NCBI GenBank assembly: GCA_003480725.1 | Contig: QUJQ01000007.1 | Span: 1-64,000, forward strand | Source of the DNA: Clostridiaceae bacterium AM27-36LB | Lineage (GTDB): Bacteria > Bacillota > Clostridia > Lachnospirales > Lachnospiraceae | Direction: 5' to 3' | DNA: 64,000 nt | Shown: positions 47,488 to 56,087 of the stretch, in pieces | How positions within the stretch are numbered: the first letter of the stretch is position 1 | Layout of the letters: each line of letters begins with the position of its first letter | Notes under the pieces: generated by a model | What the model saw: the letters and a program-made list of their open reading frames with translations, nothing else | Told to the model about the DNA's origin: nothing | The model's database searches: none | Position numbers and translations under genes: made by a program

Positions 47488-47524
47488 CGATAGGAGGCAG
47501 TAAGCGTCCCGTCGTTAGTTTTTT
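47480..47524 (+). terminator. Terminator after the XRE gene
   Basis: AAACTAACGA and TCGTTAGTTT pair across a long loop and are followed by TTTT. The next 150 bases (47,525-47,676) hold no gene but contain CAAGCA-A-TGCTTG and other short inverted repeats near the relaxase end, a possible oriT. Confidence 0.65.
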
Positions 47525-47676
47525 CATTTTATGCGCAGCATATTGTGGCAAGCAATGCTTGTGGCTATCCATTTCGCCACAAACTGCTTGTTGAGGGCAG
47601 TGCCCCCAAGCCCCTTTGAACACAGAATTTCATTCTGTGGCTGCGCGTTCTACGAACGCTTTTGACCAGGACCAGC

Positions 47677-49089
47677 TTATCGCTGGCCGTGGTCTTTTTC
47701 TTTTTCAACATCCTGTTCTACCTCCATTTTCAGCACTCGATCCACATTGGCCTTTGCCGTTAAAAGCTCCCGCATTTCCTCACGGGAACGCCGGTACTCG
47801 GCATAGGTCTTTTTCTTTTCTTCCAGCAATTTCGCGTACTCCGTCTGTAACTCTTTGACCTTGGGCAGCTTCTTGACGCCCATCTCATCAAAGGCATTCT
47901 TAGCAGCCTGGTGGAGCAGAATTTCTTCCTCATGTTCCTCCCGGAATTTCTTAGAGTAGCCTGCCTTGCGGTATGCCACATAGACCTCACGGGTCTTGGC
48001 ATAATTTACAATGTGAGTACGCAGAACAGCAATCTCTGCCATGCGCTTTTCAGCCGCTTTGATCTGCGCCGAAAGCTCATTGTGATGTGCCGTGGCAGCC
48101 GCAGCCTTTTCTTCCAAAACCGCATACTCCAGCAGGTTATTCTCTGACAAGTAATTCATGGTCTGCGCCATCTGCTTGAGGTTGAACACCTTGGCCCATC
48201 GAGCATAGCCAGCACCTTTTCCAGCCTGCAATTTTGCTTGAATGTCCACCAGCAGATTGACCTTCGGCGGCTCTGCCTGTGCGACCACTTTCTTTCGTGG
48301 GGTATGCGCTTTCTTCCCGGAGAGAACCGCCTGCAAATCTTCCAATCCATATCCTTCGCCCAGGCTGTCCATTCGGGCGGCTTTCTCCCAACCGGGGAGC
48401 TTCAGGCGATATGATTTTCCGCGCTTTGATACCTCACAGCCGGACTCTTGCAGCAGCCTCAGCAGCTCTTCAAAGTCAGCAGGACTTTGTGATAATGCAT
48501 TGTCAATCGCCACACGAAGCAGCTCTCGGTGAGAGGGCTTTGCCTGATCGCCCAGCCATTTGTTATAGCTCTTTCCGTGAGGTTTCGGGTTCTCTACAAT
48601 AGACAGTCCGTTTTCGATGCAGATGGTGTCGCTCAACTGACGGACCGCCTTGGTGCTGCCCCAAAAGTTTCGGAATTTCCGGTCATATTCTAAGCTGACC
48701 GATGACCAGATAATGTGATTATGAATGTGCGATTTGTCTATATGAGTGCAGACCACAAAGGCATGATTGCCCTTGGTAAAACGCTTGGCAAATTCCACAC
48801 CCAGCCAGTTCGCTTCTTCCGGAGTGATCTCACCGGGGCGGAAGGACTGGCGCACATGATAGGCGATCACATCATCCGCGCCGCGCACTCGTCCGGTAGC
48901 GGCAATGTACTGCCGCTTTGCCAGAAGGAACTCCGCATCCACAGTCCGGCTGTCACACGCATAGCCGGTAATGAGTCTGCCGTCATCTGTTTTCTTTGGG
49001 TTGGCCACATAGTCGATGATGTCACTGATCGCCCGACTTTCTGTGCGGCCCTTGCCGACATGAAGCGGCATGATTCTCGTGGTTGCCAT
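47677..49089 (-). CDS. Relaxase/mobilization nuclease (MobA-like, PF03432 type)
   Basis: The 470-residue relaxase nicks oriT and pilots DNA in conjugation. The N-terminus has HVGKGRTESRAISDIIDYVA and the three-His metal motif THIDKSHIHNHIIWSSVS. The catalytic Tyr is probably among the N-terminal tyrosines (DYVANPKK or QYIAATG). A helical C-terminal half with coiled-coil character (ELQTEYAKLLEEKKKTYAEY) follows. MobC is encoded 2.4 kb upstream. This is the transfer module of the outer element. Confidence 0.92.
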   Translation of the reverse strand: MATTRIMPLHVGKGRTESRAISDIIDYVANPKKTDDGRLITGYACDSRTVDAEFLLAKRQYIAATGRVRGADDVIAYHVRQSFRPGEITPEEANWLGVEFAKRFTKGNHAFVVCTHIDKSHIHNHIIWSSVSLEYDRKFRNFWGSTKAVRQLSDTICIENGLSIVENPKPHGKSYNKWLGDQAKPSHRELLRVAIDNALSQSPADFEELLRLLQESGCEVSKRGKSYRLKLPGWEKAARMDSLGEGYGLEDLQAVLSGKKAHTPRKKVVAQAEPPKVNLLVDIQAKLQAGKGAGYARWAKVFNLKQMAQTMNYLSENNLLEYAVLEEKAAAATAHHNELSAQIKAAEKRMAEIAVLRTHIVNYAKTREVYVAYRKAGYSKKFREEHEEEILLHQAAKNAFDEMGVKKLPKVKELQTEYAKLLEEKKKTYAEYRRSREEMRELLTAKANVDRVLKMEVEQDVEKEKDHGQR

Positions 49090-49143
49090 AGGTCAGACCT
49101 CCTTCCCGAAAAGAAAACGGCCTGCCATAGCAGACCGCTTTCA

Positions 49144-49470
49144 CTATTCTATAAAACTTTCTTCATCGAAAAAATTGAACTCATCATCTTCTAAGTGTCT
49201 TGGTGGAAATCTCATTTCATATTGCTCTTGCGCCAATGCACGGACATCAGGCCGCCTATCCTTTAGTCGATTTTTCAGCCAGGACAACTGCTCTTTCGAT
49301 AGCCTCCATGGAAGATTCAAAAGACGATTCAGTGTCATCAGTTCAGCCTGCTTTTCTGCTGGTAGCGAAGCACAGGATTTACAAATGTGGGATGCATGAC
49401 CTTTGCCTGAAAATTTTTCGTTGGCTTTGTATTCGCCACAAATTTTACAATAGTGTCCATGCTTTTTCAT
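49144..49470 (-). CDS. Four-Cys zinc-finger protein co-encoded with AbiE
   Basis: The 108 residues begin MKKHGHYCKICGEYKANEKF and have ICKSC, forming a CxxC...CxxC zinc finger. A charged helical C-terminus ends FNFFDEESFIE. The ATG at 49470 overlaps the abiEii stop as ATGA, so it is coupled to the toxin-antitoxin pair. No known family is assigned; possibly a DNA-binding accessory. Confidence 0.7.
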   Translation of the reverse strand: MKKHGHYCKICGEYKANEKFSGKGHASHICKSCASLPAEKQAELMTLNRLLNLPWRLSKEQLSWLKNRLKDRRPDVRALAQEQYEMRFPPRHLEDDEFNFFDEESFIE

Positions 49471-50321
49471 AAGCTGATGCCCTTCTCGCAAAGAACATAT
49501 AACCTGCGAATTGCTTTCATAATCACATCCCATTCCAAATCAGAAGCATAAGAAAACTTTTTACGGTATGCCTCCCAAAGTTTTTGCATAACCGAATCAT
49601 TTTCCACTTCGTCAAAAACTTCTTCAGCCTGGTTAAGATACTTCTCCGATCCCCGTTTATGAGCAGTTGCCAGAAGCGCATCATGTAAAATTTTCGGGTT
49701 CAGCGTGGTTCCATGCAGCTGTTCTAAAATGTAAATATCGTAGAAATCTCTCATGCGGGTATTGGTTGTGGTTCTGGTAATAATGGTTTCCAGTTTTTCT
49801 GCCAGCACAGTTTCTAAATTATAAGCCCAAATATCAATGGAGCGATCTTCCAGCATAAGTTTGAATGAATACCGAACCTCTCTTGGAGTGATTGCATCTC
49901 CCGTAGAAATATCAATTTTCAAAGGGGTCACTACACCATCGAATGTTGTACTCATGCTGACACGAATCCCCGGATACTCTGCTTCATCCATAATCTCCGA
50001 AATACTTTTCAGCTGAAATTTAACACCATCATCAATCGTAACAGTTACGATTGATGAAATTAGATTCTCAATATCCTCCACATTAACATTAGCTCCTTTT
50101 ATGGTTGCATCCAAATCCATCGTAGAGCGGGCATCCAATCCAACCATAGCCGCTACCAACATACCACCCTTCAAGATAAACTTATCACGATACTCAGAAA
50201 GAGAAATACGCTCCAAAAAACGCTCCATCATGTAGTTCCTCATTAAAATCTGAGCATCTGCGGATTTTTCTCTGGAAAGGTTTCGTATTAAATCTTTAAG
50301 CTGCCTTGCTGTTTTTATCAT
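49467..50321 (-). CDS. abiEii: AbiEii-family nucleotidyltransferase toxin
   Basis: 284 residues with the DNA polymerase-beta-like nucleotidyltransferase motifs GGM (LKGGMLVAAM), RSTMDLDATI (DxD) and LKIDIST. AYNLETVLAEKLETIITR and MRDFYDIYIL are conserved in AbiEii/AbiGii. In type IV TA systems it blocks phage and growth by tRNA modification. Start overlaps the AbiEi stop by 4 bases. Confidence 0.93.
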   Translation of the reverse strand: MIKTARQLKDLIRNLSREKSADAQILMRNYMMERFLERISLSEYRDKFILKGGMLVAAMVGLDARSTMDLDATIKGANVNVEDIENLISSIVTVTIDDGVKFQLKSISEIMDEAEYPGIRVSMSTTFDGVVTPLKIDISTGDAITPREVRYSFKLMLEDRSIDIWAYNLETVLAEKLETIITRTTTNTRMRDFYDIYILEQLHGTTLNPKILHDALLATAHKRGSEKYLNQAEEVFDEVENDSVMQKLWEAYRKKFSYASDLEWDVIMKAIRRLYVLCEKGISL

Positions 50322-50914
50322 AAAAGTACCTCCAAATACTGTCGTAAAATTTTTTCCACCTTGAACATCCCAGCATATTGCATTAAAGCTCGCAGGTTCT
50401 TATCTTTTCTACGGGCATACGCTTTCAGTGCTCCCTGAAAGGTCTGAATTTCAATTCTGCTACGGCTTCTGAGCAAATCACAGATCGTTCGCTCCATATC
50501 ATAAACCGGCACAGTATGCCCGAACGGAGTTTTCGCTGTTGTAAGTCCTACATCATGTAAGTCTGCTTTAATCGTAAAAACTTGAATGCCTTCTGCTTTC
50601 ATTTTGCTTGGATTGCATCCAGTTTTGACCGTAACTGTATATTCTATTGGTTCACGGTCTGTCAGATCGTGAAAAAATAAAGCTGTTTCATGTGAAAATA
50701 CTGCTTGTTCAAATCGCAAATGAAGCAGATACATGGCATCCACCCAGGAATCTTTGGACAGATAAATCCCATGTGCGACTCTATCCAAATCTCGTGAACG
50801 CACATAATCATAAAATACCGGCTTTGAAATTCCAGAAGATACGACCTGCGATGTTCGCAGCATTCCTTCTTGTGCTGTTAGCATCTGATCCAGCTGTTCA
50901 AATTGTCCCATCAT
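50318..50914 (-). CDS. abiEi: AbiEi-family antitoxin/transcriptional repressor
   Basis: 198 residues. The N-terminal winged HTH has GMLRTSQVVSSGISKPVFYD and YVRSRDLDRVAHGIYL, the usual AbiEi start. The C-terminal antitoxin domain has VYDMERTICDLLRSRSRIEI. AbiEi neutralises AbiEii and represses its own promoter at inverted repeats; a fitting inverted repeat lies directly upstream. Confidence 0.92.
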   Translation of the reverse strand: MMGQFEQLDQMLTAQEGMLRTSQVVSSGISKPVFYDYVRSRDLDRVAHGIYLSKDSWVDAMYLLHLRFEQAVFSHETALFFHDLTDREPIEYTVTVKTGCNPSKMKAEGIQVFTIKADLHDVGLTTAKTPFGHTVPVYDMERTICDLLRSRSRIEIQTFQGALKAYARRKDKNLRALMQYAGMFKVEKILRQYLEVLL

Positions 50915-50929
50915 GTCACTTCCTTTCGT

Positions 50930-50964
50930 ACTAATATTATATTCAATATTAGTTCAAAAGTAAA
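50930..50964 (-). promoter_or_regulatory. abiE promoter with operator
   Basis: TTTACT (50959-50964), 17 bases and TATAAT (50936-50941). The perfect inverted repeat ACTAATATT...AATATTAGT (50930-50953) covers the -10 region and is the probable AbiEi operator. Confidence 0.8.
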
Positions 50965-51036
50965 GTCGTGGATATAAAATTCCTTTTCCCAAATTTAACA
51001 GACGGTGTCTGGCATTTTTATGGTTTTGCGTATTTT

Positions 51037-51336
51037 TTATCCATAAACCCAATCCTGAATGGCAAATTTCAAACTCTGCACCTTGCCCAGTAGCCAGATT
51101 GCAGCCAGCGGCAGCCCCATCGGGCTAATCAAAAATGCCATAACCAGCAAAATCACACCATTCTGCGGGGAATAGGTAATAAGCACAGCCACGCCAAGCA
51201 GAGCAATTACAGTGCTGAGCAGACCAAGCACCAGACCGGATATGTAGATCAGCCCCGTGCAGAGCCAGACAAAAAGCGTCAGCACCAAAATGACCGGTGC
51301 AGTTATAATCATCAAAAGCCCTTTCAAAATCTTCAT
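51037..51336 (-). CDS. CD1845-like small membrane protein
   Basis: 99 residues, almost wholly hydrophobic with three membrane segments (ILVLTLFVWLCTGLIYISG, VIALLGVAVLITY, VILLVMAFLISPMGLPLA). It begins MKILKGLLMIITAPVILVL. This resembles the CD1845-type proteins of Clostridial conjugative elements. Role in transfer unknown. AAGGAGG precedes the ATG. Confidence 0.75.
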   Translation of the reverse strand: MKILKGLLMIITAPVILVLTLFVWLCTGLIYISGLVLGLLSTVIALLGVAVLITYSPQNGVILLVMAFLISPMGLPLAAIWLLGKVQSLKFAIQDWVYG

Positions 51337-51423
51337 GTTATTTCCTCCTTGCAGCGTTCTTGGTATCTTTTCTAATCATATTATCCGGCATGGGCAGGCA
51401 AAAGACAAGGATACCGATAAAAA

Positions 51424-51471
51424 GAAAAAGCGGAGAGAGGAGCAGCGAAGTAATGCCGTTCCTCCCTCCGC
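51424..51471 (-). terminator. Terminator after mobC
   Basis: GCGGAG-GAGGA and TCCTC-CTCCGC pair. On the minus strand TTTTTCTTTTT follows. It separates mobC from the membrane-protein gene. Confidence 0.7.
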
Positions 51472-51491
51472 AAATGGAGTATCTATCCCTG

Positions 51492-51830
51492 TTATAAAAG
51501 TTTGGAAAGCTGGGTAAGAATTTCCTCTACGCCCTCCCATAACTGTTCCTGCCGCTGGGATATATCCTCCAAGTCAGCATCATAAATCCGTCCAGTCTCA
51601 TGCACTTTACGGGTCAGCTGGTTTAAGTTGTTGCTGCTTCGGCGCATCAGGGAAACAAGCTCCTTCAACTCCGGCAGCTCCAGCTTGACTACATACCCAT
51701 CCAGCGCCATTTTTCTTAGATAGGCTTCACGGTTGGAGGTTCCAAACTGAGACATTTTTTGCTCAATCACAGCAAGCTCCTCCGCTGAAACTCTAAAGTT
51801 TAATTGCATATCCCGCTTACGCTTTGCCAT
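51492..51830 (-). CDS. mobC: MobC-family relaxosome accessory protein
   Basis: 112 residues: MAKRKRDMQLNFRVSAEELA (ribbon-helix-helix), then LMRRSSNNLNQLTRKVHETG, the MobC core. It opens oriT for the relaxase. It begins 2 bases after the DUF3848/DUF3849 gene ends. Confidence 0.9.
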   Translation of the reverse strand: MAKRKRDMQLNFRVSAEELAVIEQKMSQFGTSNREAYLRKMALDGYVVKLELPELKELVSLMRRSSNNLNQLTRKVHETGRIYDADLEDISQRQEQLWEGVEEILTQLSKLL

Positions 51831-51832
51831 AG

Positions 51833-52651
51833 TTATCGCTCCGGCTCCCGTTTCTTCGGGGCGGCAGGCTTATGGGCAGGCAGCTCCTGTTTGAGCTTAT
51901 CCCGTACTGAGGGGCGGGACGGTTGCAGTTTTTCTCCCTGAGTACGGCTGCGCTGCTGTTCTACACGCACCAGATCAATAAAGCCATCCAGCACAGCAGG
52001 GTGGCTGTTTAAGGCATAACCACAACGGACAGTTTCGGGATTATCGTTGGGAATGGTCTTAGCCCATTCTTTGTTGCGTCGGGAGTAGCGCCCATCCCAG
52101 TCCTGAAGCTGGACGGTGTTAGCCAGAACCATAGCCACACGCTCCATGCCATAGATCTCGATCACACCCTTTGCCGCATCGTGACTGAGATACATTCCGT
52201 CGAAGTGTTCCCGCACCGCCGCTTCAATGGACTCCTTGCATTGGAGATTTGCATTGTTGGAAGCCCGGTACTGCTCCAACTCCCCATGTTCTCTCGCATA
52301 GGCGGCAGAATGGGGATAGACCGGTGTTGTTCGCAGTTCCTCTTTGGCTCTGCACACATCATCGGCACGGTTCTCAATGCTGTCCCGGATCACATCCATA
52401 TAACCGGTCTCCAACTTTTCAAAATAGCGGTACACATCCGCCAGCGGAGAGGGAGATTCCAAAAGTGCCTGAGCCTGGGCATCAGTCAGCTCCAGTTCCT
52501 CCATCGCCATCACAATGTCCTCACGAACCGTGTACTCATAGGTGTGGTGCAGGATTTCTTCCGGGGGCTGTCTTTTCAGCCAGGCCCTGTATTTGTCCTG
52601 CTCATCGGCCATCTTTTCATAAAGAGCCGTATTCAGATCGTTGGTATTCAT
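51833..52651 (-). CDS. DUF3848/DUF3849 mobile-element protein
   Basis: The 272 residues start at the ATG at 52651 after GAGGAGGTG. The N-terminal half (LYEKMADEQDKYRAWLKRQP, EILHHTYEYTVREDIVMAME) is DUF3848. The second half (VYPHSAAYAREHGELEQYRA, MVLANTVQLQDWDGRYSRRN) is DUF3849. Both families occur beside large helicase-methylase genes of gut ICEs, as here. Function unknown. Confidence 0.85.
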   Translation of the reverse strand: MNTNDLNTALYEKMADEQDKYRAWLKRQPPEEILHHTYEYTVREDIVMAMEELELTDAQAQALLESPSPLADVYRYFEKLETGYMDVIRDSIENRADDVCRAKEELRTTPVYPHSAAYAREHGELEQYRASNNANLQCKESIEAAVREHFDGMYLSHDAAKGVIEIYGMERVAMVLANTVQLQDWDGRYSRRNKEWAKTIPNDNPETVRCGYALNSHPAVLDGFIDLVRVEQQRSRTQGEKLQPSRPSVRDKLKQELPAHKPAAPKKREPER

Positions 52652-52652
52652 G

Positions 52653-53645
52653 TTATCGCACCTCCTCATGCTGTTTTGGCTTCTTGTCTGTACTGCGGGG
52701 CGGCACCGGGCGTTTCAGATGGTCCAATACCGAAGGCCGTGCGCTTTTGGCAACAACAGCCTCAGCGTGTGCCGGCCCCTTTCCGTCGATGTTGAGCAGG
52801 GTATCCAGCTCCACCAGACGGGCGTTTTTGCTTCTCAGTTCTTCTTCATAAAGGAATGGCTTTCCAACTTCCTCCTTTGCGGCAGCCTGCTGCTGATAGA
52901 GGTTATCCAGCTGGGCCTTTGCCGCCTCCAGACGCTGCGGCATCTGGGCGAGGGCATTGTCGATACGGGTAAGATTTCCGCGAGGGTCTGTACCAAGGGT
53001 TGCCCTGTGGGTCATCTGTCCTTTCAGCAGGAGCGTATATTCCTGTTTCCAAGCGGAAAATTCCACGGACATGGCATAGCCCCGGTAGCTTCCGATCTGC
53101 ACCGGATCGGAGGTTTTGACCTCCTTGCAGGCATCCAAAAGGGCTGCACCGGCGTTCTCCTTATCGGTCAGCAGGTCTCCCCGGATCTCCATACCGGCAA
53201 AGCCGTCCTCCGGGTGCGGGTGCACTGCCAAAACCTCCAGATCGGATTCAAAGCCCTTGATAAAACCTTTGTGCTTTTCAATCTCCTCCGGGAAGTATTT
53301 GAGCAGCTGGTCCTCCAGACGATATTGCTTGCTCTGGTGGTCGGCTTTCATCAGCTTCAGGCGGGATACCTCCACATCCAAATCCATACGCTCCTTGATG
53401 CGGGGATCTCCGGCACACAGAGCCTTGATCTCAGCAAAACTGAGGGCTGTTTCATCCACATCATCGCAGGAGCGCACCGGCGATTTAGAAGTCATGATCT
53501 GACTGATGAATTTCTGCTTGTTCTCCACTGTCTGCCAGAGGTATGCGTCAAAGGTTCCCTCGGTCACATAGCGGTACACATGAACAAGGGGGTTCTGGTT
53601 GCCCTGACGCTCGATACGCCCCTTTCTCTGGGCAAGGTCAGTCGG
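52653..53645 (-). pseudogene. 3' fragment of a large ICE helicase (LtrC/SNF2-like), interrupted by the inner element
   Basis: The frame is open from 53645 and reads DLAQRKGRIERQGNQNPLVH (helicase motif VI), VYRYVTEGTFDAYLWQTVEN, then a long helical C-terminus. Upstream of this an in-frame stop occurs at 53646-53648 and the sequence changes to the serine recombinase gene. The first part of the helicase is missing from the window and should lie beyond the other end of the inner element. It is a split, nonfunctional gene unless translated as a fragment from the ATG at 53579. Confidence 0.8.
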
Positions 53646-55480
53646 TCATTTTTTGCGGACAGTTCAATACATGCCTGTCTGTTTCGCTCCCTGCTCCTGC
53701 GTTTGCTCTCGTTTGATTTCTCCCTCTGTATCTTCTTGGCACAAGCAGGACAATACTTCGATATGCCAGAGCGGGGAACATATTCAACACCGCACACCGT
53801 ACAATTCTTAGGCTTTAACGCAGTCCACCGCTTTGTCGGTGTGATATGTAATTCACCGACAAAGCCGATGAATTTATAATAAATCTTGATTTCCTGCCGC
53901 ACCATTCCGTCTGTAAGTTTCTCACGTTCCGAAACAAGTATCTTGTCTATAAGTGCGTTTATGATGGTTGCGTCCAGTTCCTTAATGCCTTGATAGTTGC
54001 GGATTAGGGAGAGGAAATCACGGACACCCTGCGTCTTCTCATAGCTGTCGCTGAGCGTTTCCGTTACCTCTTTCAGCCTTGCTTCAATTTCAAGCTGTTC
54101 TTTCTGGTATTTTCCCGACATCATCTCAAAATTCCGCTCGGTAATACGCTCCATCACCTTATCTTCATAGAGTGAGGAAAACAGCCTGTCCAGTTCTGCA
54201 AGGCGTTTGTTCAGTTTTCTTTGCTCCTTTTCCAGTGCCTTTGCCTTGCTCTGGTCTGTTTCCGTGAGCCGCTTTTCAATCGCCCTCACTGCCTTTTCAT
54301 CATTGACTGCCATATCCGCAAATCGGTTGATGTCGGTGAGGACAGCGTTGAACAAGTCCCTCGCTTCAATGCTGTGTGCGGTACACATGATATTACCGTA
54401 TCTGCCATAATTATTGCAGGAATATTGTACGCAGTCGATGATGTCGGGGCGTTTCCTCCTGTTGGCACTCATAGCCCGCATCGCATAGCCGCAGTCCGCA
54501 CACTTAATAACGCCTGCAAAGATGTTCTCAAAGCCGCCCTTGTTTTCTGGTAATCTGCGGCTTGTAATAAGCTGCTGTACGGTATCAAATTCCTCCTGCG
54601 TGACTATCCCCTCATGGGTGTCTGGTATCACTTCCCATTCTTCGGGCAGCTTAGAGGGGCGTTTCTTGCTTTTCATGTTGGCGGCAATCCGCTTGTAGCC
54701 TGCAAGGTTTCCCGCATATATCGGGCTTCTTAAAATGCCCCTTACGCTGTTCTCGCTCCAAATATAACGGTTCTCCTCATTCTCCTCAAAATACCTCTCA
54801 TAGCCTGTTGCCCCCTGCTCCGCCGCATAAGCGGCGGGGCGTAAGATATGCTGTTTGTTGATGTGCTTGCGGATTTTGGCGATTCCGTTGCCCGCTAACG
54901 CAAGGTCAAATATTTCCCTTACCACATGGGCAACTTTGTCATCTATCAGCAGATGGTTGTGGTCGGCGGGGTCTTTGACGTAACCGTATGGTGCTGTCGT
55001 CCCCATGAATTTCCCCTGCTGAAACCTCGCTCGGTACGCCGATTTTATCTTGACCGACACATCGGCGGAATACATTTCGTTTAGGATGTTGCGGAAAGGC
55101 GTGATGTCCATAGCGGATTTATTGAGCGTGTCCACGCCGTCATTGACCGCTATATACCTCACATTATGCTCTGGGAAAAACACTTCCAGATACAGTCCGC
55201 AATCAAGATAGTTCCTCCCCAGACGAGATAAATCTTTCGTGATAACGCAGTTTATCAGACCGCTTTCAATGTCCTTAATCATGTTCTGGAAACTTGGTCT
55301 TTGGAAATTTGTACCAGAGTAACCGTCGTCCACATACGTTTTTGCTAAGTGCCATCCCTGCTTTTTCACATAATCCGTGAGGATGGATTTCTGTGTCGCA
55401 ATGCTCGCACTCTCGTTATCCGTGCCATCGTCTTTTGACAAGCGGCAGTACATGCCGACTTCATAAATCTTGTTCTCCAT
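53564..55480 (-). CDS. Large serine recombinase of the inner element
   Basis: About 638 residues. The N-terminal resolvase domain has MYCRLSKDDGTDNESASIAT (nucleophile Ser) and LSRLGRN. A recombinase domain, zinc ribbon (IKCADCGYAM...CNNYGRYGNIMC), coiled coil and a DUF4368-like C-terminus (CTVCGVEYVPRSG, KYCPACAKK) follow. It is similar in build to TndX/TnpX transposases. After ACIELSAKND the frame leaves the element and about 22 residues plus the stop are encoded by the disrupted helicase DNA. Confidence 0.93.
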   Translation of the reverse strand: MENKIYEVGMYCRLSKDDGTDNESASIATQKSILTDYVKKQGWHLAKTYVDDGYSGTNFQRPSFQNMIKDIESGLINCVITKDLSRLGRNYLDCGLYLEVFFPEHNVRYIAVNDGVDTLNKSAMDITPFRNILNEMYSADVSVKIKSAYRARFQQGKFMGTTAPYGYVKDPADHNHLLIDDKVAHVVREIFDLALAGNGIAKIRKHINKQHILRPAAYAAEQGATGYERYFEENEENRYIWSENSVRGILRSPIYAGNLAGYKRIAANMKSKKRPSKLPEEWEVIPDTHEGIVTQEEFDTVQQLITSRRLPENKGGFENIFAGVIKCADCGYAMRAMSANRRKRPDIIDCVQYSCNNYGRYGNIMCTAHSIEARDLFNAVLTDINRFADMAVNDEKAVRAIEKRLTETDQSKAKALEKEQRKLNKRLAELDRLFSSLYEDKVMERITERNFEMMSGKYQKEQLEIEARLKEVTETLSDSYEKTQGVRDFLSLIRNYQGIKELDATIINALIDKILVSEREKLTDGMVRQEIKIYYKFIGFVGELHITPTKRWTALKPKNCTVCGVEYVPRSGISKYCPACAKKIQREKSNESKRRSRERNRQACIELSAKNDRLTLPRERGVSSVRATRTPLFMCTAM

Positions 55481-55549
55481 TCTTATTCCTGCCATACTGT
55501 AAAACCTCCATATCTGTCCTATCTGTTTTCATGTTCCATTGCGTACATT

Positions 55550-55741
55550 CTAAGCGGACAGCCCCTCATTGTCGAAGGTGTCGCCCTCGGCAATCTTCTT
55601 CCGAATATCCTCGGAAATAATCGGGATAAACGCTTCTGTGACTGTCTGCGTGCCGACATATTCACGGCTGATTATCATCTGAACTGGTGCTTTCGGCACG
55701 ATACGCTTTCTCTTTTTATCTGCTTTCTTATCCTCGCCCAT
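55550..55741 (-). CDS. Small basic protein of the inner element
   Basis: 63 residues from the ATG at 55741: a Lys-rich start (MGEDKKADKKRKRIVP), then VQMIISREYVGTQTVTEAFI and KKIAEGDTFDN. A short protein of this kind commonly precedes serine recombinase genes in Clostridial elements. AGGAAG lies upstream. Function unknown. Confidence 0.6.
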   Translation of the reverse strand: MGEDKKADKKRKRIVPKAPVQMIISREYVGTQTVTEAFIPIISEDIRKKIAEGDTFDNEGLSA

Positions 55742-55811
55742 ACTTAAATCTTCCTTTCCAGACAGGGCAGGAGAACGTCTGGAAACGCCCCGCCCTGTCA
55801 ATCAGATACCA

Positions 55812-56042
55812 TCAATCCCCGCTGTTTACTTCTTTCTGTAATGCTTCAAGGAGTGCTGCTGCTTCATCAGCGTTCAACGTGATACCCTTTCCGCACTTCT
55901 CACGGTTCGGGGAAAAGCTGCGGATGTCATATTTCGGCTCTCTTCCGTTCCATGAGATAAGATTGATTTCTTTTGTGTAGCCGCTGTCGCCCTTAGACAA
56001 TACGGCGATTTCCTTTACAATCTCATACTGGATTTCTTTCAT
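55812..56042 (-). CDS. YdbC/PC4-like single-strand DNA-binding protein
   Basis: 76 residues: EIVKEIAVLSKGDSGYTKEI, WNGREPKYDIRSFSPNREKC and GKGITLNADEAAALLEAL. This is the YdbC pattern, a PC4-coactivator-like fold binding ssDNA. In mobile elements it may assist replication or transfer. The small acidic chain precedes the recombinase operon. Confidence 0.8.
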   Translation of the reverse strand: MKEIQYEIVKEIAVLSKGDSGYTKEINLISWNGREPKYDIRSFSPNREKCGKGITLNADEAAALLEALQKEVNSGD

Positions 56043-56087
56043 TCTTCATACCTCAATTTTCTGCATTTACCTCCCGAAAAGAGAAGA

